From assembly GCA_050300015.1 (NCBI GenBank), contig JBNKWZ010000029.1, positions 182,024-246,023 of the forward strand: DNA of 64,000 nt. The letters are read 5' to 3'. The DNA is from CAYZQH01 sp050300015. Its GTDB lineage: Bacteria; Pseudomonadota; Gammaproteobacteria; Pseudomonadales; Cellvibrionaceae. Made by a program: the position numbers and the translations under genes. Below the pieces are notes generated by a model, which did no database searches, had not been told where the DNA came from, and was given only the letters and a program-made list of their open reading frames with translations. This document shows positions 63,976-64,000 of this stretch, piece by piece (within the stretch, counting starts at the first letter, position 1; the number at the start of each line of letters is the position of its first letter).

Positions 63976-64000
63976 CAGCTTTTCTCACTTCACATTGACT

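Noticed and set aside
1..64000. tRNA and rRNA genes, particularly near serS, infA and cysG
   Set aside because: Intergenic stretches were read for the GGTTCGAATCC-type T-loop and CCA ends; none was found. A covariance-model scan would settle it.

Overview
The window reads as chromosomal DNA of a marine, polysaccharide-degrading gammaproteobacterium close to the Cellvibrionales (Saccharophagus/Teredinibacter/Simiduia type). The gene order rluE-nudJ-mnmA-hflD-purB and clpS/clpA-infA-bpt-aat-trxB/ftsK-lolA-rarA-crcB-serS-cysG is the Pseudomonas/Cellvibrio arrangement. The polysaccharide lyase, the LEPR-XLL/DUF4347 giant protein and the TonB-dependent receptor fit the same group. This placement is inferred from gene content and order only.

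Bases 1-29.4 kb are mostly housekeeping: the tail of a 5'-nucleotidase, a universal stress protein, a TauE-type anion exporter facing cysB, an APS/PAPS reductase with a small thioredoxin-like partner, thrH, pabB, a Rieske protein, a DUF7931-like protein, a GNAT enzyme and the ribosomal oxygenase RoxA; then purB, hflD, mnmA, nudJ, rluE and cspD; then clpS-clpA against infA, bpt, aat and trxB; then a tight ftsK-lolA-rarA-crcB-serS-cysG run and glutathione reductase.

From 30.0 to 45.2 kb lies the most unusual region. It holds a GAF-like/HlyD-like membrane adaptor, an M50-family membrane metallopeptidase fused to an adaptor-type barrel, a second periplasmic adaptor, a 1990-residue LEPR-XLL/DUF4347 protein with eleven Ig-like repeats and a C-terminal membrane segment, then a hybrid histidine kinase and a REC-GGDEF-EAL protein. 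No ABC ATPase or TolC-like gene is present. I infer a dedicated export/anchoring and c-di-GMP control system for the giant surface protein. A good parS-like site lies just upstream.

From 45.2 to 50.6 kb are two RimK-type ATP-grasp ligases, a GNAT-peptidase C39 fusion and an aspartoacylase-type M14 enzyme, a predicted peptide/protein amidoligation locus. From 48.0 to 55.4 kb three copies of a short palindromic interspersed element surround rimK, the M14 gene, a multidomain lyase lipoprotein and a BdlA-like soluble chemoreceptor.

From 55.6 to 61.0 kb is a zinc-starvation set: a MerC-like protein, a ZigA-type GTPase, a decayed ABC ATPase fragment, DUF1826 and a ZnuD-like TonB receptor. Two similar palindromes at the promoters look like Zur operators. 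The last 2.4 kb carries a REC-Hpt protein, a short PilB/GspE-type ATPase and an unknown divergent gene. I saw no tRNA, rRNA, CRISPR, IS element or integrase.
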